A stretch of 64,000 nt of DNA from Candidatus Barnesiella excrementigallinarum (GTDB lineage Bacteria > Bacteroidota > Bacteroidia > Bacteroidales > Barnesiellaceae), in the NCBI GenBank assembly GCA_019114445.1, contig DXFL01000010.1, forward strand, positions 1-64,000, given 5' to 3'. The position numbers and the translations under genes are program-made. Under the pieces are notes generated by a model. That model did not search any database. It had not been told where the DNA came from and saw only the letters and a list, made by a program, of their open reading frames with translations. Positions 51,799 through 60,406 of this stretch are shown here, in pieces (the first letter of the stretch is position 1; each line of letters begins with the position of its first letter).

Positions 51799-51836
51799 AA
51801 AAGAGGGCGCATCGTTAAAATGGATGCACCCTCTTT
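51799..51836. terminator. Bidirectional terminator
   Basis: AAAGAGGG and GCATC (51800-51813) pair with GATGC and CCCTCTTT (51823-51836), with a C/A mismatch. It lies between the S4 gene (plus) and the YeiH-type gene (minus). Confidence 0.8.
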
Positions 51837-51857
51837 CCGTGTTATGTAGAAGTTGTG

Positions 51858-52892
51858 TTAAACCAACCATTTTGCGAGCAAATAGCCTCCGCCCAAAAGC
51901 CATACATACAAGATAGCTGCCAAGAGGAATGGTTTAGCTCCGGCTTGTTTGAATTTCTCGAAACTGGTTTCGGCTCCCAGTGCAGTCATAGCCATAGTGA
52001 GCATAAAGGTGTCGAGGTTGTTGATTCCATCGACTACCGGTGCGGGGAGCAGGTCGAACGAGTTGAAGCCGATGACGGCGAGGAACCCGAAGGCAAACCA
52101 GGGTATGGTAATTTTTCCACGTTGGTTGTTTGCGGCCGTTTCTCCTTTGACGGCACGAACAGCCCGACGGGCCAATGCAAAACTCATGATGAGCAGTACC
52201 GGAGCCAAAAGCATGACACGAATCATCTTGACGATGATAGCCGAGTCGGAAATCTCTTTGCCCATAGCGTTTCCGGCACCCACTACGTGAGCTACTTCGT
52301 GGAGTGTAGAGCCGGTATAAAGACCCATTTGTTCGGGGGTAAGGTCAAATACTCCGGCACGGTAAAGAATCGGGTAGATAAACATCGAGAGGGTTCCGAA
52401 GATTACCACTGTCGATACGGCAACCGCTGTTTTGTGCGGTTCGCTTTTGACTACCGGTTCGGCACCCAGCACGGCAGCGGCACCGCAAATGGCGCTACCC
52501 GTGGCGGTGAGCAGGGCGAGGTCGCTATCCATTTTCAGCAATTTCCCCACCAAAATACCCAGCAGAATGGTGCAGGTGACAATAATCACATCGATGAGGA
52601 TCGCCGTTGAACCAATGGCGATTACGCTTTGGAATGTCAGTCGGAACCCGTAGAGGACGATACCGGCGCGCAATACCTGTTTCGAGCAGAATTTAATACC
52701 CGGTACCCATGTCTCGGGCAAGCGGTTGCGCAGGCTGTTGGCGTAGAGCATACCCAGTATGATACCCACGATGAGCGGACTGAGGGATAGATTTTTTATA
52801 AATTGAAATTCGGCAATGTAGAAGGCCGAGAATGAGAAGAGGACAATCAGCAGAATGCCGTGGAGGACGTTCGCCCGTTTTTCACTGAACAT
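51858..52892 (-). CDS. YeiH-family (UPF0324) membrane transporter
   Basis: The 344-residue protein (ATG at 52892) has about ten hydrophobic segments and the conserved GLYTGSTLHEVAHVVGAG and GMLYANSL motifs of the YeiH/Cons_hypoth698 family, annotated as putative sulfate exporters. The function of the family is weakly established. A 21-bp palindromic region upstream may bind its regulator. Confidence 0.85.
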   Translation of the reverse strand: MFSEKRANVLHGILLIVLFSFSAFYIAEFQFIKNLSLSPLIVGIILGMLYANSLRNRLPETWVPGIKFCSKQVLRAGIVLYGFRLTFQSVIAIGSTAILIDVIIVTCTILLGILVGKLLKMDSDLALLTATGSAICGAAAVLGAEPVVKSEPHKTAVAVSTVVIFGTLSMFIYPILYRAGVFDLTPEQMGLYTGSTLHEVAHVVGAGNAMGKEISDSAIIVKMIRVMLLAPVLLIMSFALARRAVRAVKGETAANNQRGKITIPWFAFGFLAVIGFNSFDLLPAPVVDGINNLDTFMLTMAMTALGAETSFEKFKQAGAKPFLLAAILYVWLLGGGYLLAKWLV

Positions 52893-53003
52893 AATTTTAA
52901 GAGAATTAGAGTGTTTGTAATCGATTCGGGGTATCGGTGGTTGTTCGATCAACCCTATTTCGGTGCCGTTTTACCCGAAACGTTGTTTTTCTGTTTTGCG
53001 CCG

Positions 53004-53011
53004 CAAAGGTA
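53004..53011 (-). promoter_or_regulatory. -7 box of the YeiH-type gene
   Basis: The minus strand reads TACCTTTG, matching TAnnTTTG, 112 bases before the start at 52892. The -33 element is not clear. Confidence 0.5.
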
Positions 53012-53050
53012 GGAATTTATTCTCAAAGATGTGATTTCTTTGTGTTTATA

Positions 53051-53071
53051 GGTTATAACCACAGGTTATAA
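53051..53071. promoter_or_regulatory. Tandem palindrome upstream of the YeiH-type gene (candidate operator)
   Basis: GGTTATAACC (53051-53060) is itself a palindrome, and after ACA the half GGTTATAA follows (53064-53071), giving an 8+8 inverted repeat with a 3-base spacer. It lies 40-60 bp upstream of the -7 box, in activator range. Confidence 0.5.
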
Positions 53072-53083
53072 ATACTTGTGGCA

Positions 53084-53123
53084 TTTTTTTGATGGAGATG
53101 AGGACGGCTTTTTTTGATGGAGA
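53084..53123. repeat. 15-bp direct repeat
   Basis: TTTTTTTGATGGAGA occurs at 53084-53098 and 53109-53123, 25 bp apart, in the gene-free stretch between the YeiH-type and gamma-carbonic-anhydrase genes. Confidence 0.55.
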
Positions 53124-53149
53124 GAGCAAATCGGGTATGGTTTAAAGCG

Positions 53150-53183
53150 CGCAGGAGCTGCCCTTTCCGGGGCAGCTCCTGCG
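53150..53183. terminator. Hairpin after the gamma-carbonic-anhydrase-like gene
   Basis: A 14-bp perfect stem, CGCAGGAGCTGCCC (53150-53163) with GGGCAGCTCCTGCG (53170-53183), loop of 6 bases, lies about 20 bases past the stop. There is no strong T-run, so it may act by stability alone. Confidence 0.65.
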
Positions 53184-53205
53184 TATATAGGGCGTAGAGG
53201 CGAGT

Positions 53206-53724
53206 TTATTCCTCTTCGTACCAAGTGGAGTACATGAGGTAATTCTTGGCAATTTTTTGGTTAATCTCTTTCGATTGTTCGGGATCGACCATTTTGATGA
53301 ATTTGGCGGGTGTACCGCCCCACAGTTCTCCCGGTTTGATAACGGTTTTGCTCAATACTACCGAGCCGGCAGCCACAATGGCACCTTCGCCTACTACGGC
53401 GTGATCGAGGATAACCGAGCCCATTCCCACAAGGGCGCCGCTGTGTATGGTGGCTCCGTGTATGGTGACGTTGTGCCCGATGGATACGTCGTCGCCGATT
53501 TCGATGGTCGATTTCTCATACAGGGTGTGCAGCACCGAGCCGTCTTGTATGTTCACCCGGTTGCCTATGCGAATAGAGTTGACATCGCCCCGTATGACAG
53601 CACCGAACCAAATGCTGCATTCGTCGCCGATGATGGTGTCGCCGATAAGTACGGCGTTGTCGGCCAAGAAACAATTTTTGCCTACTTTCGGGGTGAATCC
53701 CCGTACCGATTTTATAAGTGCCAT
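53206..53724 (-). CDS. Gamma-carbonic-anhydrase-like hexapeptide protein
   Basis: The 172-residue protein (ATG at 53724, MALIKSVRGFTP) is made of left-handed beta-helix hexapeptide repeats. His residues in VLHTLY, IGHNV and TIHGA match the zinc-ligand places of the YrdA/CaiE gamma-carbonic anhydrase family. Activity is often unproved in this family. An ATG at 53754 that touches the aminopeptidase stop (TAATG) is an alternative, giving a ten-residue longer N-terminus. Co-transcribed with the aminopeptidase gene. Confidence 0.88.
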   Translation of the reverse strand: MALIKSVRGFTPKVGKNCFLADNAVLIGDTIIGDECSIWFGAVIRGDVNSIRIGNRVNIQDGSVLHTLYEKSTIEIGDDVSIGHNVTIHGATIHSGALVGMGSVILDHAVVGEGAIVAAGSVVLSKTVIKPGELWGGTPAKFIKMVDPEQSKEINQKIAKNYLMYSTWYEEE

Positions 53725-53753
53725 AGTTGTTGTGTTTTTTTGAATTTTTGTCA

Positions 53754-55532
53754 TTAAATAGCCGAGGTCTTGTGGCGCAACCATTGTTGTTCATCTGCGT
53801 TGAGCATGGGGCTGAGCCGGTCGTAAACCATTTCGTGATAGCTGTTGAGCCATTCGATCTCTTTCTCGCTCATGATGGAAAGGTCGAGCGCTTCGGTATC
53901 GAAGGGGAATAGGGTGAGGGTCTCGAACCGATAGAAGGTGCCGAACTCGTTTTGCTCGTCGTCGACGGTCAATACAAGATTCTCGCAGCGTATACCGTAC
54001 TCGCCGGTGCGGTAAAGTCCCGGTTCGTTCGAGGTAATCATGCCTGGCATGAGCGGGGTGGGATTCTCTTCGAGCCGTATGTTTTGCGGCCCTTCGTGTA
54101 CGTTGAGGAAATGGCCTACGCCATGTCCCGTGCCGTGCAGATAGTTGAGGTGGTCGTCCCACAGGAAGTGGCGGGCGAGGGCATCGAGTTGAGCTCCGCG
54201 TGTACCCTGCGGGTAGTGGCAGGTAGCCAGTGCGATGTGTCCCTTCATCACTAAGGTGAAGTCGCGCTTTTGGCGAGGGGTGAGGTTCCCCAGCGAGACG
54301 GTGCGGGTAATGTCGGTGGTCCCGTCGAGATACTGTGCGCCCGAGTCGATGAGCAGGAAGCCGTCGCGGGTGAGGGTGACGTTGCTTTCGGGGGTTGCCG
54401 AGTAGTGAACGATGGCGCCGTGGGCATTGAAGCCGGCAATGGTAGCGAAACTTTCGCCTACATAGAGGCTTTGTTGCGAACGGAACTCCCGCAATTTCTC
54501 GGCTACGGTAATTTCGGTCACTTGTCCGCTGTCGATATTTTGATCCAGCCACCGGAAGAAGCGAACCAGCGCCACTCCGTCGCGAATCATCGCTTCGCGG
54601 GTTCCGGCCAGTTGAGTTTCGTTTTTGACGCTCTTCAACAGCGCGATGGGCGACTGCCCTGTTACGGGAACCGCGCTCATCTTGTTTAATAAGGTATAGT
54701 TTATCTTGTTGGAATCGACAAAAACTCTTTTGTCGGCCGGCAGAGCTTCTACAAAGTCGAATATATTGCCGTAGGGGAGTATCTCTACTCCGTTTTGTTG
54801 CAGATAGCGATGTGCCGTTTCGTCTATTTTGTCGTTGTCGATAAAAAGGATACGGCGGGAGTCGTCGATATAGGCATAGCAAATGACTACCGGGTTGCAC
54901 TCTACATCGGTGCCCCGTATGTTGAAAGCCCATGCGATTTCGTCCAAAGCAGCCAACAATAAGGCTTCGGCATCCTCCCGGTGTACTTGCTCCATAATCC
55001 GGCCCATTTTTGCCGTAATCGATTCGCCGCTGTATTTCTCTTCGTGAATGAAGATTTTGTTTTTAGGTATCGACGGGCGTTCGTTCCAAATGGTATCGAA
55101 CGGGGTAAAGTCCGATACGAACCGGAAGCCGTGGCGCTCGAAATTTTGCTTCATCGCAGCGGCTTTCGTCGCACCGAACAGCGTGCCGTCGATGGCGATA
55201 GTAGCTCCTTGCGGAAGGGTGGTAAGCAGCCATTGCTCGATGGTGGGGGTGTCGGGTAGTCCCTCTTTGAAGAGGTCGAAGCCCGAACCTTCCAGTTGCT
55301 GGGCTGCTTGAAGAAAGTAGCGCGAGTCGGTCCATAATCCGGCTTGGTTGGTCGTGACAACAGCGGTTCCGGCCGAACCGTTGAACCCGGTAATCCAAGT
55401 ACGTGCAGCCCAGTGGGTAGCATAATATTCGCTTTGGTGCGGATCGGTACCCGGTATGATAAAAGCGGTAATGCCGGCTTTGCCCATCTCTTCGCGCAGG
55501 GCATTCAGCCGGGGTAATGTCGATTTACTCAT
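53754..55532 (-). CDS. Xaa-Pro aminopeptidase (M24 family)
   Basis: The 592-residue cytoplasmic enzyme has two creatinase-like N-terminal domains and a C-terminal pita-bread fold. Metal ligands are seen in LIDSGAQYLDGTTDITRTV, GTGHGVGHFLNVHEGP and the TSNEPGLY segment. Length fits the eukaryote-like APP-type aminopeptidase P, which removes N-terminal residues before proline. It leads an operon with the gamma-carbonic-anhydrase-like gene. Confidence 0.94.
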   Translation of the reverse strand: MSKSTLPRLNALREEMGKAGITAFIIPGTDPHQSEYYATHWAARTWITGFNGSAGTAVVTTNQAGLWTDSRYFLQAAQQLEGSGFDLFKEGLPDTPTIEQWLLTTLPQGATIAIDGTLFGATKAAAMKQNFERHGFRFVSDFTPFDTIWNERPSIPKNKIFIHEEKYSGESITAKMGRIMEQVHREDAEALLLAALDEIAWAFNIRGTDVECNPVVICYAYIDDSRRILFIDNDKIDETAHRYLQQNGVEILPYGNIFDFVEALPADKRVFVDSNKINYTLLNKMSAVPVTGQSPIALLKSVKNETQLAGTREAMIRDGVALVRFFRWLDQNIDSGQVTEITVAEKLREFRSQQSLYVGESFATIAGFNAHGAIVHYSATPESNVTLTRDGFLLIDSGAQYLDGTTDITRTVSLGNLTPRQKRDFTLVMKGHIALATCHYPQGTRGAQLDALARHFLWDDHLNYLHGTGHGVGHFLNVHEGPQNIRLEENPTPLMPGMITSNEPGLYRTGEYGIRCENLVLTVDDEQNEFGTFYRFETLTLFPFDTEALDLSIMSEKEIEWLNSYHEMVYDRLSPMLNADEQQWLRHKTSAI

Positions 55533-55790
55533 AATTCGAGATTTTAATGTTTGTCCTTCGGCAACCGGTGGAACCCCGATTCCGAGGTGTTGGCAACATA
55601 GGTGTTGTTGAGCCTCGGCGAGGTGCAGCCGCTGACGGAAGGGAGATTTTTTCCAACTGCGTGTAAAGTTAGTTATATTTGATAAAATAAGACGATAAAA
55701 GCGTGTGAAAATATCGCAATGAGTATGAAACGTCCGGTAGCCCTTTTTGCAGAAATTTTATCTTCGGGGTGTATTTTAGCGGTCGAAAGT
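55533..55790. other. Intergenic region upstream of the aminopeptidase and rpsU genes
   Basis: No gene is seen. The stretch is divergent between the aminopeptidase P gene (minus) and rpsU (plus). I find no clear minus-strand TAnnTTTG close to the aminopeptidase start. Confidence 0.4.
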
Positions 55791-55821
55791 TTTGCGAATC
55801 ACAAAACAATCTATAATTTTG
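55791..55821 (+). promoter_or_regulatory. Promoter of the rpsU operon
   Basis: TTTG (55791-55794) and TAATTTTG (55814-55821) are 19 bp apart and match both Bacteroides promoter elements. The rpsU start lies about 48 bases downstream. Confidence 0.85.
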
Positions 55822-55868
55822 CACCGCAATTGTTCAAACGAAATAAAAAAACTAATTTCTAAATAATT

Positions 55869-56060
55869 ATGATTATAGTTCCAGTAAAAGAAGGCGAAAA
55901 CATCGAAAAAGCTTTGAAAAAATTCAAACGGAAATTTGAAAAAACAGGTGTAGTGAAAGAATTGCGTAACCGTCAGGCATTTGAAAAACCCTCTGTTACG
56001 AACCGCAAAAAAATGATGCGGGCCATCTACATTCAAAAACTCCAACAGATCGAAGAATAA
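55869..56060 (+). CDS. rpsU: 30S ribosomal protein S21
   Basis: The 63-residue basic protein matches bS21 (MIIVPVKEGENIEKALKKFK, RNRQAFEKPSV). It is the last protein to join the small subunit. In Bacteroidota it helps set the exposure of the 16S rRNA 3' end, which relates to the rarity of Shine-Dalgarno sites seen throughout this window. First of the rpsU-xer-hpf set. Confidence 0.95.
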   Translation: MIIVPVKEGENIEKALKKFKRKFEKTGVVKELRNRQAFEKPSVTNRKKMMRAIYIQKLQQIEE

Positions 56061-56112
56061 AAATATTTTTATTCCCGACAGCTATTGGATTTTTCAATAA
56101 TTTCTCCTATAT

Positions 56113-56136
56113 TCGTAGCGTAAGTAAAAGCTACGA
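56113..56136 (+). promoter_or_regulatory. Inverted repeat over the ribosome-binding region of the Xer gene
   Basis: TCGTAGC (56113-56119) and GCTACGA (56130-56136) are exact complements with a 10-base loop, ending four bases before the ATG at 56141. Folding would hide the ribosome entry site and keep translation low. Confidence 0.45.
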
Positions 56137-56140
56137 GTAT

Positions 56141-57022
56141 ATGCTGATCGAATCGTTTTTAAGATATATCCGGTATGAGAAGAATCTTTCTACTCATACC
56201 GTATTGTCATATAAAGGCGATTTGTTTCAGTTTAAAGAGTTCCTTGAAAATAATTATCCCGAGAGCGAAATACAAACGGTGTCGCCCGACCAAGTACGCG
56301 AATGGGTCGCGTGGTTGTCGGAGTCGGGCGTTTCGTCGCGCAGCATTTGCCGCAAGGTATCTTCTCTGCGCGCCTTGTACGGCTATATGGTAAGGCAGGC
56401 TATCATTGGCGAAAGCCCTGTGAAAAATATCGCCTTGCCAAAGGTGCGCAAGAAAATCCCGATTTATCTGCGTCAAGACTCCATGAACGAACTTTTGGAC
56501 GATGCACAGTATGGCGATGGATTCGAGGGTATTCGCAACAAATTGGTCGTGGCGATGTTCTGTAATACAGGAATGCGTCGGGCCGAGTTGATAGGATTGA
56601 AAGATACCGATGTACGCGAAGACGAAATAAAGGTGACCGGTAAACGAAACAAGCAACGGTTGATACCTTATGGCGAAGAGTTGTCGTGCATGATTGCCGA
56701 GTATCGCAAGGCTCGGGGCGAACAAGGTATTGCCGGGCAGGGGTACTTCTTTGTGAGAAAAGATGGTTCGCCGCTTTATCCGCAACTGGTCTATCGGCTG
56801 GTAAACCGCGCCCTCTCGCAAGTGTGTACGCTCGACAAGAAAAGTCCGCACGTGTTGCGCCATACATTTGCATCGGTCATGCTCAACAACGGCGCCGGTC
56901 TTAATAGTGTAAAGGAACTGCTCGGGCATCATTCATTAGCTTCAACCGAAGTATATACACATATAACGTTTGAAGAACTGAAACAAAATTATAACCAGGC
57001 CTTCCCCAAAAGAAGGTCATAA
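56141..57022 (+). CDS. xerC: Tyrosine recombinase XerC/XerD-like
   Basis: The 293-residue protein has an N-terminal SAM-like DNA-binding domain (FLRYIRYEKNLSTHTVLSYKGDL) and a catalytic domain with Arg in TGMRRAEL, HVLRHTFA, GHHSLASTEVYTH (the last Tyr is the nucleophile). Length and motifs match chromosomal Xer recombinases which resolve chromosome dimers at dif. Its fixed place between rpsU and hpf argues for a housekeeping role rather than a mobile element. XerC versus XerD cannot be told with certainty. Confidence 0.85.
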   Translation: MLIESFLRYIRYEKNLSTHTVLSYKGDLFQFKEFLENNYPESEIQTVSPDQVREWVAWLSESGVSSRSICRKVSSLRALYGYMVRQAIIGESPVKNIALPKVRKKIPIYLRQDSMNELLDDAQYGDGFEGIRNKLVVAMFCNTGMRRAELIGLKDTDVREDEIKVTGKRNKQRLIPYGEELSCMIAEYRKARGEQGIAGQGYFFVRKDGSPLYPQLVYRLVNRALSQVCTLDKKSPHVLRHTFASVMLNNGAGLNSVKELLGHHSLASTEVYTHITFEELKQNYNQAFPKRRS

Positions 57023-57036
57023 AAAAAGGAGGAAAT

Positions 57037-57339
57037 ATGGAAGTCCGTATTCAAGCGATTCATTTCGATGCATCAGAAAAGTTGGAACAATTTATTCAGA
57101 AGAAAGTATCAAAACTCGAACAATATTACGACGGGATTATAGCCGTTGAGGTTTCGTTGAAAGTAGTGAAGCCCGAAACCGCACAAAACAAAGAGGCCGG
57201 AATAAAGGTGCTTGTGCCAAGAAATGAGGCCATTTTTTCGAGCAAGATAGCCGACACGTTTGAGGAAGCTGTCGATGTAGCCGTAGAGGCTCTCGTGAAA
57301 CAGCTACTGAAATCGAAAGAAAAGATGCGTGAAAAGTAA
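57037..57339 (+). CDS. hpf: Ribosome hibernation promoting factor (short form)
   Basis: The 100-residue protein matches the HPF/YfiA domain (MEVRIQAIHFDASEKLEQFIQKKVSKLEQYYDG). It binds the decoding centre in stationary phase and promotes ribosome dimers or inactivation. It follows the Xer gene by 14 bases. Confidence 0.92.
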   Translation: MEVRIQAIHFDASEKLEQFIQKKVSKLEQYYDGIIAVEVSLKVVKPETAQNKEAGIKVLVPRNEAIFSSKIADTFEEAVDVAVEALVKQLLKSKEKMREK

Positions 57340-57357
57340 AAAAAAAACATCGATATT

Positions 57358-57387
57358 TTTGTAGTTTAAAATTTATGCCTAAATTTG
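57358..57387 (+). promoter_or_regulatory. Promoter of the tRNA-tuf operon
   Basis: TTTG (57358-57361) and TAAATTTG (57380-57387) are 18 bp apart and match the Bacteroides promoter. The first tRNA begins about 100 bases downstream. Confidence 0.8.
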
Positions 57388-57495
57388 CACCCGTTTCTCA
57401 CCGACTCCCATGTGACAAGCGGGTGCAAATCTGTCGGCAAGAAAGCCCGAAGCGTCGGGCCTAAACTTGGTGATAGAAGCGGGGAAAAGAAACAA

Positions 57496-57578
57496 GGGCA
57501 AATACCAGAGTGGCCAAATGGGGCAGACTGTAAATCTGCTGGCTTACGCCTTCGGTGGTTCGAATCCATCTTTGCCCA
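57496..57578 (+). tRNA. tRNA-Tyr (anticodon GTA)
   Basis: A class II tRNA: acceptor GGGCAAA with TTTGCCC, anticodon loop CTGTAAA with GTA, long variable arm, T-loop TTCGAAT. Discriminator A; CCA not encoded. Confidence 0.96.
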
Positions 57579-57585
57579 CGATTTT

Positions 57586-57658
57586 GCGGAAGTAGCTCAG
57601 TTGATAGAGCATCAGCCTTCCAAGCTGAGGGTCGCGAGTTTGAGCCTCGTCTTCCGCT
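57586..57658 (+). tRNA. tRNA-Gly (anticodon TCC)
   Basis: A 73-base cloverleaf: acceptor GCGGAAG, anticodon loop CTTCCAA with TCC, discriminator T. CCA follows directly in the DNA. Confidence 0.95.
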
Positions 57659-57671
57659 CCAAAGAAATAAT

Positions 57672-57743
<72 letters not shown>

Positions 57744-57787
57744 CCAAGTTTTTAGAACGCTAATCATTTATAAAAAAATACAAAGCT

Positions 57788-58972
57788 ATGGCAAAAGAAC
57801 AGTTTCAACGTACCAAACCCCACGTAAACATTGGTACTATCGGTCACGTAGACCACGGTAAAACGACCTTGACCGCCGCTATCACTACGGTTCTTGCAAA
57901 AAAAGGTCTTTCTGAATTGCGCTCGTTCGATTCTATCGATAACGCACCTGAAGAAAAAGAACGTGGTATTACCATCAATACTTCTCACGTAGAATATGAA
58001 ACTGCAAACCGTCACTATGCACACGTTGACTGCCCGGGTCACGCCGACTATGTAAAGAACATGGTAACTGGTGCTGCTCAGATGGACGGTGCTATCATCG
58101 TAGTTGCAGCAACTGATGGTCCTATGCCCCAAACTCGTGAGCACATCTTGTTGGCTCGTCAGGTGAACGTTCCTCGTATCGTTGTTTTCTTGAACAAATG
58201 CGATATGGTTGACGACGAAGAGATGCTCGAACTCGTTGAAATGGAAATGAGAGAGTTGCTCACCGCTTATGAATATGATGGCGACAATACTCCTATCATT
58301 CGTGGTTCTGCACTGGGTGCTTTGAATGGCGAACCCCAATGGGAAGAAAAAGTATTGGAGTTGATGGACGCTGTAGATACTTGGATTCCTCTGCCTCCGC
58401 GCGATGTTGATAAACCCTTCTTGATGCCTGTTGAGGACGTATTCTCGATCACTGGTCGTGGTACTGTTGCTACGGGTCGTATCGAAGCCGGTCGCGTAAA
58501 AGTAGGTGACGAGGTTCAAATCTTGGGTCTTGGTGCCGATAAGAAATCGGTTGTAACAGGTGTTGAAATGTTCCGTAAGATCCTCGACGAAGGAGAAGCC
58601 GGTGATAACGTAGGTCTGTTGCTCCGTGGTATCGACAAAAACGAAATCAAACGTGGTATGGTAATCTGCCACCCGGGACAAGTAAAACCCCACTCCGAAT
58701 TCAAAGCTCAAGTTTATATCTTGAAGAAAGAAGAAGGTGGTCGTCACACTCCGTTCCACAACCACTACCGTCCTCAATTCTATATCCGTACGCTCGACGT
58801 AACCGGTGAAATCACTCTTCCCGAAGGTGTAGAAATGGTAATGCCCGGTGACCACGTAACTATCAACGTAAAACTGATCACTCCGGTAGCTTGCGACAAA
58901 GGTTTGCGCTTCGCAATCCGTGAAGGTGGCCGTACGGTAGGTTCGGGTCAGATCACAGAAATCTTGGACTAA
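57788..58972 (+). CDS. tuf: Elongation factor Tu
   Basis: The 394-residue protein has the GTPase motifs [14 protein letters not shown] and NKCD, followed by domains II and III, the complete length of EF-Tu. It carries aminoacyl-tRNA to the ribosome. Codon use is strongly biased, as in highly expressed genes. Three tRNAs lie upstream in the same transcript and tRNA-Trp downstream. Confidence 0.98.
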   Translation: MAKEQFQRTKPHVNIGTIGHVDHGKTTLTAAITTVLAKKGLSELRSFDSIDNAPEEKERGITINTSHVEYETANRHYAHVDCPGHADYVKNMVTGAAQMDGAIIVVAATDGPMPQTREHILLARQVNVPRIVVFLNKCDMVDDEEMLELVEMEMRELLTAYEYDGDNTPIIRGSALGALNGEPQWEEKVLELMDAVDTWIPLPPRDVDKPFLMPVEDVFSITGRGTVATGRIEAGRVKVGDEVQILGLGADKKSVVTGVEMFRKILDEGEAGDNVGLLLRGIDKNEIKRGMVICHPGQVKPHSEFKAQVYILKKEEGGRHTPFHNHYRPQFYIRTLDVTGEITLPEGVEMVMPGDHVTINVKLITPVACDKGLRFAIREGGRTVGSGQITEILD

Positions 58973-59005
58973 TTCTTTACGAGTTAGCAATAAGATAAAT
59001 CACAA

Positions 59006-59031
59006 AATCAGCCCTCATTGCGGGGCTGATT
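59006..59031 (+). terminator. Terminator or attenuator after tuf
   Basis: AATCAGCCC (59006-59014) pairs with GGGCTGATT (59023-59031) across an 8-base loop, followed by TTT. It ends five bases before tRNA-Trp, so it probably allows part of the transcripts to read on. Confidence 0.65.
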
Positions 59032-59035
59032 TTAT

Positions 59036-59108
59036 ACGGGTCTAGCTCAGTTGGTAGAGCACTGGTCTCCAAAACCAGGTGTCGGGAGTTCGAGTCTCTC
59101 GACCCGTG
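59036..59108 (+). tRNA. tRNA-Trp (anticodon CCA)
   Basis: A 73-base cloverleaf: acceptor ACGGGTC with GACCCGT, anticodon loop CTCCAAA with CCA, discriminator G. CCA tail not encoded. It lies in the conserved place before secE. Confidence 0.96.
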
Positions 59109-59125
59109 CAAAATTTAATGTAACA

Positions 59126-59323
59126 ATGAAAAAATTGAAAATACTTGCCGATATCCAAGAGTCTTATAACGAATTGGTTCATAAGGTTTCTTGGCCTACC
59201 AAATCGGAGTTGGCGAATAGTGCCGTAGTGGTTATGTTTGCTTCCCTTATTATCGCTATGGTTATATTTGCAATGGATCAATGTATTGACAAAATCATGC
59301 ACCTTATTTACGGAGGTCTTTAA
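59126..59323 (+). CDS. secE: Preprotein translocase subunit SecE
   Basis: The 65-residue protein has the SecE signature ELVHKVSWPTKSELANSAVVV and a single C-terminal membrane segment. It is the short, one-segment form. I use the ATG at 59126; the longer frame would start in tRNA-Trp. Confidence 0.94.
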   Translation: MKKLKILADIQESYNELVHKVSWPTKSELANSAVVVMFASLIIAMVIFAMDQCIDKIMHLIYGGL

Positions 59324-59340
59324 TTAGGGGAGGTAAATCA

Positions 59341-59886
59341 ATGTCTGAAGAAAAAAAATGCTGGTACGTTCTGCGTGCCATAAGCGGAAAAGAGAGCAAG
59401 GTCAAAGAAGTTCTTGATGCCGAAATCAAGAATACCGATCTTGGCAATTACGTATTTCAGGTCTTGATACCTACCGAAAAAGTCTATACCGTACGTAACG
59501 GGAAAAAGGTAGTAAAGGAGAAAAACCTTTACTCCGGTTATGTTTTTGTAGAAGCTATCTTAGTAGGTGAAGTTATTCATCATCTGCGTAACACAACGAA
59601 TGTGATTGACTTTTTGGGTGGAAAGTCCAACCAACCGGAGCCATTGCGGCCTTCGGAAGTTAATCGTATGTTGGGCGCTGTCGACGAATTGCAAGAAGTA
59701 GGCGACGAGCCTGCTGTTGTATATCACGTGGGCGAAACGGTAAAAGTAAACTACGGGCCCTTTAATGGATTCAGTGGTATTATCGAAGAGGTGAACAACG
59801 AGAAGAAGAAACTGAAAGTGATGGTGAAAATCTTTGGTCGGAAGACACCGTTGGAGTTGGAAAATTCGCAAGTAGAGCGGGAGTAA
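59341..59886 (+). CDS. nusG: Transcription termination/antitermination protein NusG
   Basis: The 181-residue protein has an NGN domain (KCWYVLRAISGKESKVKEVL) and a C-terminal KOW domain (VKVNYGPFNGFSGIIEEVN). It links RNA polymerase with Rho and the ribosome. It follows secE by 17 bases. Confidence 0.96.
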   Translation: MSEEKKCWYVLRAISGKESKVKEVLDAEIKNTDLGNYVFQVLIPTEKVYTVRNGKKVVKEKNLYSGYVFVEAILVGEVIHHLRNTTNVIDFLGGKSNQPEPLRPSEVNRMLGAVDELQEVGDEPAVVYHVGETVKVNYGPFNGFSGIIEEVNNEKKKLKVMVKIFGRKTPLELENSQVERE

Positions 59887-59947
59887 TGCAAGAGGTTACG
59901 CGCTTGTATGAATCCTCGGTATTTTAATAATATCAAAATTAAAAACA

Positions 59948-60391
59948 ATGGCTAAAGAAATTGCTGGACAAATCAAATTACAGATTAAAGGTGGTGCAGC
60001 AAACCCCTCTCCTCCCGTAGGACCTGCATTAGGTTCCAAGGGTATAAACATCATGGAGTTTTGCAAGCAATTCAATGCCCGTACCCAAGACAAAGCCGGT
60101 AAAGTGTTGCCGGTTGTAATTACCTATTACAGCGATAAGTCGTTCGACTTTATCGTTAAAACACCTCCTGTTGCGATACAGGTGTTGGAAGTTGCCAAAG
60201 TAAAAGGCGGCTCGGCCGAACCCAATCGTAAAAAAGTAGGTGAAATCACTTGGGAACAGGTAAAAGCAATCGCCGAGGACAAAATGGTCGATTTGAACTG
60301 TTTTACCATAGAATCGGCGATGAAAATGGTTGCTGGTACAGCGAGAAGTATGGGTATCACCGTAAAAGGGGAATTCCCGGTAAATAACTAA
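59948..60391 (+). CDS. rplK: 50S ribosomal protein L11
   Basis: The 147-residue protein matches uL11 ([34 protein letters not shown]). It is part of the GTPase centre of the large subunit. Confidence 0.97.
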   Translation: MAKEIAGQIKLQIKGGAANPSPPVGPALGSKGINIMEFCKQFNARTQDKAGKVLPVVITYYSDKSFDFIVKTPPVAIQVLEVAKVKGGSAEPNRKKVGEITWEQVKAIAEDKMVDLNCFTIESAMKMVAGTARSMGITVKGEFPVNN

Positions 60392-60406
60392 TAAACTTCA
60401 ATTGAA

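Noticed and set aside
56141-57022. The tyrosine recombinase as a sign of an integrated element
   Set aside because: Its neighbours (rpsU, hpf, tRNAs, tuf) form a standard core-gene order in Bacteroidetes, so it is the housekeeping Xer protein. No attachment-site repeats were seen around the nearby tRNAs.
57764-58990. A 408-codon open frame opposite tuf
   Set aside because: EF-Tu is certain on the plus strand; strong codon bias leaves the opposite strand free of stops.
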